Assembly: GCF_028435365.1 (NCBI RefSeq)
Contig: NZ_JAGTJJ010000011.1
Location: 159,924-223,923 of the forward strand
DNA length: 64,000 bases
Source of the DNA: Polyangium jinanense
Lineage (GTDB): Bacteria > Myxococcota > Polyangia > Polyangiales > Polyangiaceae
Direction: 5' to 3'
The notes below the pieces were generated by a model, which saw nothing but the letters and a program-made list of their open reading frames with translations, was not told the origin of the DNA and did not search any database. The position numbers and the translations under genes were made by a program. Below are positions 25,914 to 34,102 of the stretch, in pieces; the stretch's first letter is position 1, and every line of letters begins with the position of its first letter.

Positions 25914-26669
25914 ATGCACGCCGTCACCTTCGACTTCGGACAAACCCTCGCCGCCCTCGACGCGGAGCTCACGGCCGCCCGCCTCGCCGAGCGGAGTCTA
26001 TCGTTCGACCCCCAACGAATCCAGGTCGCCCTCCCCGACGCATGGCGCGTCTACGATGACGCCATCCACCGCGGCCTCGGCGGTCATCCCTGGAAGATCT
26101 TCATGCGCGCGCTGCTCGAACGCGCGACCTCGTCGCCACTCGACGAGGAAGCGCTCGCGGGCGCCGTGGACTTCCTCTGGTCCGAGCAGCCGCGGAAAAA
26201 CCTCTGGCGACGCCCGATCCCCGGCATGCTGGAGCTCGCGGAGGATCTCTCCGACGCGGGTGTGCCCGTGGGCATCATCTCGAACTCGGAGGGGCGACTG
26301 GCCGAGCTCGTCGCGGAGCTCGGCTGGGACGATCGGTTCCTTGTGATCGCCGACAGCGGCCGGCTCGGCATGGACAAACCCGGCCGCCCGATCTTCGCGT
26401 GGACCGCCGAGCGGCTCGGCAGGTCGCTCGATCGGATCGTGCACATCGGCGACTCGCTCGCCGCCGACGTGGAGGGCGCGCTCGGCGCGGGGATGCGCGC
26501 GGTGTGGTTCGGCGGAGATCCGAAGCGCGCGCTCGGCGAGCGAGCGCGCGTCGCGAAGGATGCGAGCGAGGTGCGGAGGGCGCTCGTCGAGTTCGGCGTC
26601 GCGGCCGCGAGCGAGCGCGTGCCTACTCGAGTTTCGCCCCGGCCTGGATCCAAGTCGCGATCGACTTGA
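25914..26669 (+). CDS. HAD-superfamily hydrolase lacking the general-acid Asp
   Basis: 251 residues. Motif I is TFDFGQTL with nucleophile D7, but the residue two positions on, normally Asp in phosphatases, is Gly9. Motif II is GIISNSEG, motif III Lys is in GMDKPG, and motif IV is HIGDSLAADVEGA. A helical cap lies between residues 15 and 105. A Gly at the DxD position occurs in several HAD_2 members and suggests weak phosphatase activity or another substrate. The C-terminal 25 residues overlap the convergent cytochrome-like gene by 47 bases, so the true end may have drifted by a stop mutation. Confidence 0.85.
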   Translation: MHAVTFDFGQTLAALDAELTAARLAERSLSFDPQRIQVALPDAWRVYDDAIHRGLGGHPWKIFMRALLERATSSPLDEEALAGAVDFLWSEQPRKNLWRRPIPGMLELAEDLSDAGVPVGIISNSEGRLAELVAELGWDDRFLVIADSGRLGMDKPGRPIFAWTAERLGRSLDRIVHIGDSLAADVEGALGAGMRAVWFGGDPKRALGERARVAKDASEVRRALVEFGVAAASERVPTRVSPRPGSKSRST

Positions 26670-27963
26670 TCTCCGCGTCCGTCAGCGGCTCGCCCGAGAG
26701 CGGCATGAGGCTCGTCATGTCCGCGCGCCCTTCACAGTGCGGATCGACCTTGCAGAGCAGATAACTCGCCGCCGGTTGTCCCGGCACCACACGCTGCGCG
26801 CCCGTCTGCACGCTCGACGCGTTGATCACGTTCGCCAGGAACGTCTCCGCGTCGGGCGACAGATCCAGATCGCCCGCCTTGTCCGTGCTGTCGTGGCACT
26901 TCGACGTCGCGCAGCGCGAGCCCATCAGCGTGCGCACGCTCCCCCACGTGCCGGCCGTGTTCGGATCGGGCGCGTCGGGGTCGGGGGGACAATTTCCGTA
27001 GTCGATCGGTTCGAGGATCGACGGATCGCCCGGCTTCGTATCCGGCTTCATCCCGCGGATCCAGCACCACACCGCGCGCGTCGAGAGCGCGGTCCACGTG
27101 CGCTGGAGGAGCGGCATGCGCGGGCCGAGTTCGTCCGAGAGGAGCCGCTTGTAGAGGTAGCTCCGCCCCGGATCCCCCGGCGCGACGAGCGACCACGGCG
27201 TGGCCGAGGGATGCGCGTTGCCGTTGCCGTTCGCGTCGCCGACGCGCACCCGATCGAGATCGGTCACGCGTACGTCGAGGAAACCTTTCAGCGACGCGGG
27301 CGACGCGCCGAGGTTCACGATCACGCTCGTCGGCGAACCGCCCGCCGCGAACGACGCGCCGTCGAGCGGCACGCTGAGCACCTCGGCGCCTGCGTCGTCG
27401 AGCCTACGGATGCGCGCGCCGTTCGCGTCGAGCGACGGCGGCGCCGCGGCGAGCCGCAGCTCCACGCTCGCCGGCGGGAACGACGCGTTCTTGTCGAGGA
27501 CGACCTGCAAGATCTCCCGCTCTTGCCCGCCGATCACGAGTTTGTCCCCGGGCCGCTCGCACTCGTCCGGCACGAGGCTCGGCTCGGCCGCCGTGATCTG
27601 GCAGGGCGCGTTCACGAGCGCGAGCATGTCCTTCACACCGCCGAGCTCGGGGTACTGCCGCGACGAATGGCACACGCCCTGGTTGAGCGAACACGTCTGC
27701 GCGACGCCGAGCGCGTGCAGCGACGCGATGTTCGGGTAGATCGCCTCCGCCGGATCATCGCTGCCGCCCGCGCCGCCGCCGCTTCCGCCGCTGCCGCCCG
27801 TGCTGCCGCTGCCACCGGCGCCGCCGCTCGCGCCGGCGCCGCCGCTACCGTTTCCGCCCTCGCCGCCGGTGAGGTCGACGTCCTCGTCGGCTCCGCATCC
27901 GACCGTCACCACCAGGGCGATCGAGAGTGCCCCGATCGCCCTGACTGCCCGCGACAAACCCAT
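26623..27963 (-). CDS. Secreted lipoprotein with CxnCH haem-like motifs
   Basis: 446 residues from ATG 27963; the frame runs 22 codons upstream into the palindrome repeats, which are not signal-like. The signal peptide ends at VTVGC, followed by a Gly/Ser-rich linker of about 40 residues, typical of myxobacterial exported proteins. Two His-ended Cys pairs are visible, QTCSLNQGVCHSS and SRCATSKCHDS, with longer spacing (six and four residues) than the usual CxxCH. A C-terminal LTDAEIKSIATWIQAGAK helix, common at the end of mono-haem cytochrome domains, follows. It is the last gene of the three-gene leftward operon, downstream of the three palindrome copies. Confidence 0.75.
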   Translation of the reverse strand: MGLSRAVRAIGALSIALVVTVGCGADEDVDLTGGEGGNGSGGAGASGGAGGSGSTGGSGGSGGGAGGSDDPAEAIYPNIASLHALGVAQTCSLNQGVCHSSRQYPELGGVKDMLALVNAPCQITAAEPSLVPDECERPGDKLVIGGQEREILQVVLDKNASFPPASVELRLAAAPPSLDANGARIRRLDDAGAEVLSVPLDGASFAAGGSPTSVIVNLGASPASLKGFLDVRVTDLDRVRVGDANGNGNAHPSATPWSLVAPGDPGRSYLYKRLLSDELGPRMPLLQRTWTALSTRAVWCWIRGMKPDTKPGDPSILEPIDYGNCPPDPDAPDPNTAGTWGSVRTLMGSRCATSKCHDSTDKAGDLDLSPDAETFLANVINASSVQTGAQRVVPGQPAASYLLCKVDPHCEGRADMTSLMPLSGEPLTDAEIKSIATWIQAGAKLE

Positions 27964-27976
27964 CCCGGTCGTCCTT

Positions 27977-28123
27977 TCAACGCTTGGGGCGTAGCTCGGA
28001 CAAGCCGAGCTACGCCCCAAACCCCTCAACGCTTGGGGCTGCGCTCGGACAAGCCGAGCTACGCCCCAAACCCCTCAACGCTTGGGGCGTAGCTCGGACA
28101 AGCCGAGCTACGCCCCAAACCCC
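27977..28123 (-). repeat. Three tandem copies of the dispersed palindrome in an operon gap
   Basis: Three 49-base units (27977-28025, 28026-28074, 28075-28123). Copies 1 and 3 form a perfect 16-bp stem, TTGGGGCGTAGCTCGG, loop ACAAG, CCGAGCTACGCCCCAA; copy 2 has mismatches in its left arm (GCTGCG for GCGTAG). They fill nearly the whole 165-base gap between two co-directional genes and could attenuate or stabilise the transcript. Confidence 0.95.
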
Positions 28124-28128
28124 TTCCG

Positions 28129-30363
28129 TCACTGCTTCTTCGCGGTGATCGTACTCGGCCCGCAGGTGATCGTGTACGGCGCGCCGATCTGCCCCGCGAC
28201 GAACGACACGTATCCGCACGTACCCTCGTACGAGATCTCCGGCGGCGTCAGCTTCGGCACGTCGGTCGCGTCCTTCGCCACGACACCGCCGAGCATGAAC
28301 TGCGGCGCCGCCACGAGGACGCCGCAGAACGAGCGCAGCTTCGCATCGAGGCCCGAGAGGTTCGTGTCATCGAGCGTCGTCTTCACGAGCGCCTCGATCT
28401 GCGGCTTCTCGGTCACCGGCTCGACCCACGGCTCGCCGACGAGCCGATCCTTGAGCGCGATCACCGCGTCGCCGACGGTCGCGCCCGGCGTCGCCTGCGC
28501 CCGCGACACGATCTTCGAGACGAAGTCGTTCCCGCTGAGCGCCTTGCACGCGCCGTACGTCGCCTCCCACGAGAGCCGCCCCTGGAAGTCGAGCCCGCGG
28601 AAGCCTGGCTCCGCGTCCTTCAGCGCGAACCCGATGGCGAGCTGGAAGCTCTCCTCCGAGCCGTCTTGCGGATACTCGCTGTAGCTCGGCCACTCCATGG
28701 CGCGGTGCAGGCTGCGACGCAGCGGGCGCGACGAGATCGCGAAGACGCCGTCCGCGGGGCTGTTGCCGCGCCGGCCGACGTCCTTGTCCGCGATCGTCCA
28801 CGGATCGAAGATCCGCGGCACCTCGTAGGCCGCGCTCCCGCAGCCCTCTTCCGGCGCCTTCAGGTTGAAGGCCGGGTGCGCGAGGATGTCGGCGAGCAGC
28901 TCGCGCAGCGAGAAGTGCGACGCGACGAACTTCTCCGTGAGTCCCATCAGGATGTCGCGCTGCACCTCAGTGCGCGGGAAGTAGTTCGCGATCGTCAGCC
29001 GCGTGCCCATCACCTCGGCCCACACGACGTCGACGATGTTCTGCGCGACCATGTACGCGAACGCCTCGTCCGAATCGGCGAGCTCACCCCCGGGCAAACG
29101 CACGAGCCCGTGGGCCGCGAGCTGATCCACGCCGCGCTTGAGCGCGCGTTCGAGGTCCCACACGCTCGCGCGGCGGCCCTTGTTCGGTGCTTCGGGTGTC
29201 GAACGGATTGAGCCGAAGTACGTGTCGACGCCGAGCGGATCGTCCTCCGTCGGCACGCGGAAGTTGCCGCACGCGTTGCCGCTCCAGCCGTAGGGCGGTG
29301 TCCCGCCGCCGTCGCCGACGCCCCAGTAACGCAGCATCGACAGGGCGCGCATCTCGTCCGTGCCCTTCGTCTCCTGCTCCTCTTCGGGATGCACGCCGAC
29401 CGAGTTTCCGTAGAGCGCGACCTCGAACAGACCCGGCACGGGCCACGCCCGGTTCAGCGCCGGATCGTCGCTGTACGTGACGGAGTACTCGCTGTTGTGG
29501 CAGGTCAGACAAACCCGATCACGATGCAGGTAGGCCCGCTCGAAGATCGTGCCGAAGTTCTGCCGCCGCGCGCGCTCCATCTCGTATTCGCCCACGTTCG
29601 CGCCCGAGTACGGCTGCGACATCATCGCGAAGAGGTTCGCGCGATACACGGGCGAGAGGTCGTCGAGCTCGAGCGCCGACGAGAGGAGCTGGTTCATCGT
29701 GAACCCGGGGTTCGGCGGGTTCTTCGCGTTCGCGTCGTTGTCGCGCACCCACGCGGCGAGGTTGCCGTTGTCGAACGCCGCGGCCGGCGGCGAGCCGTAG
29801 CACTGCTGCAGCGACTTCGTTTCGATGCGGTTCACGCGCAACGTGTCCATGAAGAAGTCGCTCCAACGCTGCCGGAACGCGTCCTCGCGCATGAGCGCGC
29901 GGGCCACGAGCTTGCGCGCGTTCACGAGGTCCTCGCCGTAGGGCGGAAGCGCGCCGCCGAGCTCGCCGAACTTGCCGGCGGCCTCGAGGTCTGCCTTGCG
30001 GATCGCCGTGATCGCGTCGGTGTACGCGTTCACCTCGGCCTGGCCCCACGGCTTGCGGCCGCTCACCGCGACGATCGCGCGGCGCACCCACGCTTGATCA
30101 CTCGCCTGGCACTCGGTCCACACGTGCTCGGGCGTGTGCGGCGTCGGGTCTCCACCCTCACCGCCGCTTCCACCCGCGCCGCCGACATCGCCTGCGCCGC
30201 CTTCACCACCGCTGCCGCCGCTGCCAGCGCTCCCGCCGACGCCGGGTCCCGAAGGCTCGGACGGGTTCGTCCCGCCGCTACATGCGGGCGCTGCGGCCAT
30301 CGCGGCCGCGCACGTGATCGCCAGGGTGAGCGTCGAGAGCCCGGAAAAACGCCTGGTCTTCAT
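28129..30363 (-). CDS. DUF1549/DUF1553-like cytochrome lipoprotein
   Basis: 744 residues from ATG 30363, whose ATG overlaps the stop of the preceding gene (ATGA). The signal peptide ends near APACSGG, followed by a Gly/Ser/Glu-rich linker to about residue 75. A haem-type CxxCH (VCLTCHNSE) lies near residue 285. The N-terminal half has WSDFFMDTLRVNR and 'FTMNQLLSSALE', and the middle has 'FTEKF' and 'LLADILAHPAF'-like stretches matching the planctomycete DUF1549/DUF1553 families. These are usually paired with DUF1501 proteins, as here. Enzymatic role unknown; probably an envelope complex with its neighbours. Confidence 0.8.
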   Translation of the reverse strand: MKTRRFSGLSTLTLAITCAAAMAAAPACSGGTNPSEPSGPGVGGSAGSGGSGGEGGAGDVGGAGGSGGEGGDPTPHTPEHVWTECQASDQAWVRRAIVAVSGRKPWGQAEVNAYTDAITAIRKADLEAAGKFGELGGALPPYGEDLVNARKLVARALMREDAFRQRWSDFFMDTLRVNRIETKSLQQCYGSPPAAAFDNGNLAAWVRDNDANAKNPPNPGFTMNQLLSSALELDDLSPVYRANLFAMMSQPYSGANVGEYEMERARRQNFGTIFERAYLHRDRVCLTCHNSEYSVTYSDDPALNRAWPVPGLFEVALYGNSVGVHPEEEQETKGTDEMRALSMLRYWGVGDGGGTPPYGWSGNACGNFRVPTEDDPLGVDTYFGSIRSTPEAPNKGRRASVWDLERALKRGVDQLAAHGLVRLPGGELADSDEAFAYMVAQNIVDVVWAEVMGTRLTIANYFPRTEVQRDILMGLTEKFVASHFSLRELLADILAHPAFNLKAPEEGCGSAAYEVPRIFDPWTIADKDVGRRGNSPADGVFAISSRPLRRSLHRAMEWPSYSEYPQDGSEESFQLAIGFALKDAEPGFRGLDFQGRLSWEATYGACKALSGNDFVSKIVSRAQATPGATVGDAVIALKDRLVGEPWVEPVTEKPQIEALVKTTLDDTNLSGLDAKLRSFCGVLVAAPQFMLGGVVAKDATDVPKLTPPEISYEGTCGYVSFVAGQIGAPYTITCGPSTITAKKQ

Positions 30364-31880
30364 GCCACCACCCCCAGCTGCCGCTGCTGCACGAGTTTCG
30401 CGGCCTCGATCTCCGTCGTCGCGCCCGGCACGTCGGAGACGTTGAAGCTCTCCTGCGCGAAGGGCCAGATGCCCAGCGAGAGCAGCGCGGCCATGCGGTT
30501 CTCCTGCGGCGTCGACGCGATCGTCGCGCGCCCGTCCTCTCCGCACGCGCCGAACACGCCCTTGCCCGAGGGCCGCACCGGCCCGCCGATGAACACCACC
30601 GGGAAGCCGTACGGCCAGTGATTTCGCCCCTCGCTGCCTTGCTTGAACGGCGTACGCCCGAACTCCGTGGTCAGCACGATCAGCGTCTTGTCGAGGTCGA
30701 GCTTCGCCGGGTTGTTCTCGCCCGGCGCGTTCACCACCGAGAGCAGCTGCCTCAGCGTGTGCGACAGGTTCCGCGCCTGCGTGAACGAGTTCTCGCCGTG
30801 CGTGTCGTACCCGCCGCCGCCGTCGGCCGAGATGAGCCCTGTGTCGACGATGCACACGTACCTCGCGGGCACCGTCGGGTGCCGGAGCAGGTGCGCCGCG
30901 AGCTTCAGGTTCATCGTCATCGCGTCGGTGTTCGAGTTGTCCCCGCAGTTCGCCCCGGGGATCTTCGTGAAGAACTGCGGCTCGAGCACGCCCTGGATCG
31001 CCTGCGCGTTCGCGATCGAGCTCGACGCCGCTTCGAGCTCGCCGAGGCGCGGCGCGCGCAGCGGATTGCCTTGCCCCCGGAAGCGCAGCCGCTCGTGGTA
31101 CCGGTCGATGTAGCCCTGCATCAGCGCGTCGTACTGCGCGCGGTTCTGCCCGATCGTCCCGCGGGCGAGCAGGCTCGTGAGGTCACCCGCCGCGTCGACC
31201 TTGATGGCGAGCGGACGCGCCGCGCCGGGGTGCATTCCGATCGACACCACGCTGCGAACGTTGTCCGTCGGAAGCCCGTTCGCGCCGTTCGACATGAGCG
31301 CATACGAGTACGGCGCGCGCCCCGGCTCGTTGAACCGTTCGAGGAAGTAGCGCTGCACGTGCGCGCCGAGCCCCGAAAACGCCGGATGCCCGAGCCCACG
31401 GCCGCCGAGCATCATGGGGATCGCGCCCTCGTGTGGCTCGAGGTCGTGCGCCGAGATGGAGACGCGCGTCCGTTCCATCACATCGGGCCGCTCGCGCAGG
31501 GGCATCACGAAGGGACCGAGGTGCACGGCTTGGCCCATCGAATCGGCCGCGAAGGGCTCGGTCAGCGGGCCTTGAAACGCACACTGGTCGACGGCGGCCT
31601 GCACGTGACCGGACTGCAGGTACGCGTGCCACTGCGTCCCGCTCGCCTCTCCGAGCGACGGGACGCAGTAAAACGACTCGTACTGGCTCACGCCGCCGTA
31701 AAGAAAGATCTCGAGGATATTTTCGGCCTGCAGCTCGAGCGGCAGCATGGCGCCCTCGGCTTCCTTCGGCACCTCTCCGAACGCGCGTGCTTGCCGCATG
31801 CCCCAGAGCGATACGCCGAGGCCGCTGGCGGCCGTCGCGGCGACGAGCCCTGCGCCCTTGAGAAATTCGCGACGCTTCAC
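30360..31880 (-). CDS. DUF1501 protein with Tat signal
   Basis: 506 residues from GTG 31880. This start is chosen because GGAGG lies 5 bases upstream and the protein then begins with the Tat motif VKRREFLKGAG; a TTG at 31892 is the only longer option. Residues 60-500 match the DUF1501 family, a sulfatase/alkaline-phosphatase-like fold: FLYGGVSQYESF, HDLEPHEGA, GGGYDTHGENSF, and VLTTEFGRTP followed by GRNHWPYGF. It is exported folded, consistent with a bound metal. It is the first gene of the operon and is coupled by a 4-base overlap to the DUF1549/1553-like gene. Confidence 0.88.
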   Translation of the reverse strand: MKRREFLKGAGLVAATAASGLGVSLWGMRQARAFGEVPKEAEGAMLPLELQAENILEIFLYGGVSQYESFYCVPSLGEASGTQWHAYLQSGHVQAAVDQCAFQGPLTEPFAADSMGQAVHLGPFVMPLRERPDVMERTRVSISAHDLEPHEGAIPMMLGGRGLGHPAFSGLGAHVQRYFLERFNEPGRAPYSYALMSNGANGLPTDNVRSVVSIGMHPGAARPLAIKVDAAGDLTSLLARGTIGQNRAQYDALMQGYIDRYHERLRFRGQGNPLRAPRLGELEAASSSIANAQAIQGVLEPQFFTKIPGANCGDNSNTDAMTMNLKLAAHLLRHPTVPARYVCIVDTGLISADGGGGYDTHGENSFTQARNLSHTLRQLLSVVNAPGENNPAKLDLDKTLIVLTTEFGRTPFKQGSEGRNHWPYGFPVVFIGGPVRPSGKGVFGACGEDGRATIASTPQENRMAALLSLGIWPFAQESFNVSDVPGATTEIEAAKLVQQRQLGVVA

Positions 31881-32285
31881 GTAAGCCTCCAAGTCAACGT
31901 GCCCGGACGAACCCTGCCGTCCGGCACGTGTCTACGTTCTCTTGCGCGGAACGGGTGGTCAATCAAGTTTTCAACGTCCCGCCGGAACGTTCTGAAAACA
32001 GCATCGTTGGTGCCGCAACGTCACGCGTACGCCCCCATCCATTCCGACAGGAGCGTGAAATGCCATGCCCATTGAAGGCACACGAAAGCGACGATACGCG
32101 CCGCGGCATGCAGCAGGACGGATAACGACGCCACGACGACAACGTGCTCGGGTGCGGCGAGAGCGTGCTCGGCGGGGGCGGGCGGCGCAGGTTCGTGGAA
32201 AATCCCGACCGACGGGAAGGGTCTGCATTGCGCATTCCCGGGGTCGCCTTGACGCACCCCGGCGTGCCTCCTAGCATCCGCGCCG
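31881..32285. other. Divergent promoter region with an AT-rich inverted repeat
   Basis: 405 bases between the leftward DUF1501 operon and the rightward AgmX-type gene. No convincing gene is present. At 31967-31999 an interrupted inverted repeat, GTTTTC-AACGT / ACGTT-CT-GAAAAC, stands out from the GC-rich surroundings and may be an operator or an extended promoter structure. A 21-codon frame at 32059-32124 was not accepted. Confidence 0.55.
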
Positions 32286-33227
32286 ATGCTGCGCGTCCTT
32301 TGGCCCTCGTCTCTCGCTCTCCTGCTCGTCGGCTGCGCCGGCGCCACGCCGCCGCCCGACGCGCCGCCGAACCCGGAGGCGAAAGCCCCGCCCGCCGAGG
32401 CGCCGCCCGCGCCCGAGGCCAAGGCCGAACCCCCGAACAAGGAAACGAACGTGATCGGAGCGCTCGACGCCCCGGTGGGGAAGCTCGAGCCGGCCGAAAT
32501 CCAGAAGGTCATCCGCGGCAACTTCAAAGCGTTGCGGGCTTGTTACGAGGAGGGCCTGCAAAAAACCCCGAACCTCGAAGGTCGCATCGCGGTCAAGTTC
32601 GTCATCGGCAAGGACGGCAAGGTCAGCCAGGCCGCGGAAGATTCGCCTGCAACCCTCCCCGATCCCGATGTCGTGAAGTGTGTCATCGCGGCCGTCGAAA
32701 CCCTGACGTTCCCCGCGCCCGAGGGCGGCGTCGTCAAGGTCGTCTATCCGATCATGTTCTCCCCGGGCGGCGGCGACGCAATGAGCAATTGCAAGAAAAC
32801 CGCCGAAGAAAAAGACGGCATTCGCACGGTATCGATCGTCTGCGACAAGCAAACGCTCAAGGTCACGGACATGCCCGTGCGGGCCGTGGATGAGAAATTC
32901 GCCGACGCGATCCTGACCGGATTCGAGCAGCAATCGCCGAAGATGCGGAGGACGCGCGGAAAACCGACGATCGCCGACAAACCCGGATGGTCCACGCTCG
33001 TCGACGGACAAACCTGGGTCTCGACGCTGCTCGTCACCGAGGTGACGAAGGGACGCGCGCTCGTCGTCTCCTGCCTCGACGAGACCGGCGGCACGAGCTC
33101 CGGCCGGTGCGACACGCTGGTCGAGTTCATCGTCAAGCGCGAGGCCACCGCGGGCACCACGCCCTCGCCGTCGCCCACGCCGAAGCGGCCGCTGCCCACG
33201 GGGACGGCCACCGGCAGCGGCTTCTGA
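32286..33227 (+). CDS. AgmX/PglI-type lipoprotein
   Basis: 313 residues. The signal peptide ends at LLLVGC (Cys about 17), then a Pro/Ala/Glu-rich spacer runs to about residue 55. Residues 60-160 match the AgmX/PglI C-terminal domain: VIRGNFKALRACYEEGLQ, GRIAVKFVIGKDGKV, VVKCVIAAVETLTFPAPEGG, with the paired Cys conserved in this family. The remaining 150 residues carry three more Cys and a second beta-rich domain without a named match. Family context: gliding motility and envelope complexes of Myxococcota. The selenoprotein candidate starts 51 bases downstream and may be co-transcribed. Confidence 0.82.
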   Translation: MLRVLWPSSLALLLVGCAGATPPPDAPPNPEAKAPPAEAPPAPEAKAEPPNKETNVIGALDAPVGKLEPAEIQKVIRGNFKALRACYEEGLQKTPNLEGRIAVKFVIGKDGKVSQAAEDSPATLPDPDVVKCVIAAVETLTFPAPEGGVVKVVYPIMFSPGGGDAMSNCKKTAEEKDGIRTVSIVCDKQTLKVTDMPVRAVDEKFADAILTGFEQQSPKMRRTRGKPTIADKPGWSTLVDGQTWVSTLLVTEVTKGRALVVSCLDETGGTSSGRCDTLVEFIVKREATAGTTPSPSPTPKRPLPTGTATGSGF

Positions 33228-33277
33228 CGTTTTTCCAGGGCTTGCCGCCTCGGGCACGCCCCTGTATGCTCCCGCTC

Positions 33278-33847
33278 ATGTCCGCGCCGATCCGCGCTTC
33301 GCGCCGCCTCTTCCTCCTCGGTGCCGCGCTCCTCACCGTCGCTTCCGGCTGCACCCTGAAGACGCGCGGACCCGCGCTCGCGACCTCGGCCCCGGCGCCC
33401 GCATTCTCGCTCCCGTCGCACACGGGCGAGACTGTCACCCTGGCGAGCCTCACCCAGAAAGGCCCCGCGGTCGTGGTGTTTTACCGCGGCCACTGGTGAC
33501 CGTACTGTCGTAGCCAGCTCGGGCAGCTGGCAAGAATGAATGATCGATTCCGGAGGCTCGGCGTGGGCGTCGCGGCGATCAGCGTCGATTCCGAGGAGGA
33601 GTCCCGCGAGCTCGCCGCGAAGCTCGACGTACATTACCCGCTCTTGCGGGACGACGGCTTGAAGACCGCGCTCGCGTACGGCGTGGCCATGCAGGGCCAG
33701 GACATCGCGGTCCCCTCGACCTTCGTCATCCTGCCGGAGGGTCGGATCTTCTTCCGGCAGATCGGCGAGAGCATGGCCGACCGACCGAGCACCGCCGAGC
33801 TGCTCGATATCGTCGACCGCGCGCTCGTGGAATCACGGCGCCATTGA
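33278..33847 (+). CDS. Peroxiredoxin-like lipoprotein, probable selenoprotein (TGA74 = Sec)
   Basis: One continuous 189-residue frame from ATG 33278 to TGA 33845-33847 if the internal TGA at 33497-33499 is read as Sec74. The context is VVVFYRGHW-U-PYCRSQLGQLARM, exactly where the peroxiredoxin-like family has WCPYC, so the TGA replaces the first, peroxidatic-type Cys; Cys77 remains. The fold continues with VAAISVDSEEE and IAVPSTFVILPEGRIFF. The N-terminus ASRRLFLLGAALLTVASGC looks like a Tat or Sec signal with lipobox Cys25, placing the enzyme in the envelope. A hairpin fitting a bacterial SECIS follows the TGA. Expected role: thiol-dependent peroxide reduction. The alternative is a fresh nonsense mutation. 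Confidence 0.82.
33513..33531 (+). promoter_or_regulatory. Candidate bacterial SECIS hairpin
   Basis: A perfect 7-bp stem GCCAGCT/AGCTGGC encloses the 5-base loop CGGGC. The loop begins 20 bases after the TGA codon and has G as its second base. These fit the published general features of bacterial SECIS elements (apical loop roughly 16-37 bases after TGA, G in the first two loop positions). The hairpin lies within the coding sequence, as in bacteria generally. Confidence 0.7.
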
Positions 33848-34102
33848 GCCTGGAAGCGCCGGGAGGGGTGGGAGGTAGTTCGAGGCGGGACATCCAGCCG
33901 GACACGCGTCGTCCTCCCTCGGCGGTGGCATCCGTTTCGCTGCCGAACACGCGCCATCCGATGACGGGGGACGGTGTCGTCTGTCCAGCATTCCAAGGCC
34001 TAACGGGTCGGGTCCGCTCCCTCCTCCGCGCGTGCGCTTCCCCCCCGTCCCCGGCCGAAAACTTGTCCCACGCCCCGCGTCCGTGAGACCCCCCTCCCCA
34101 CC

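Noticed and set aside
27977..28123. CRISPR-like tandem repeats
   Set aside because: Units are contiguous with no spacers and belong to a palindrome family found singly elsewhere.
32059..32124. 21-codon frame upstream of the AgmX-type gene
   Set aside because: Too short, no ribosome site and no codon bias.
33278..33499. A truncated peroxiredoxin pseudogene ending at TGA 33497
   Set aside because: The frame continues seamlessly after the TGA, the TGA is exactly at the redox Cys, and a fitting hairpin follows, so recoding explains it better.
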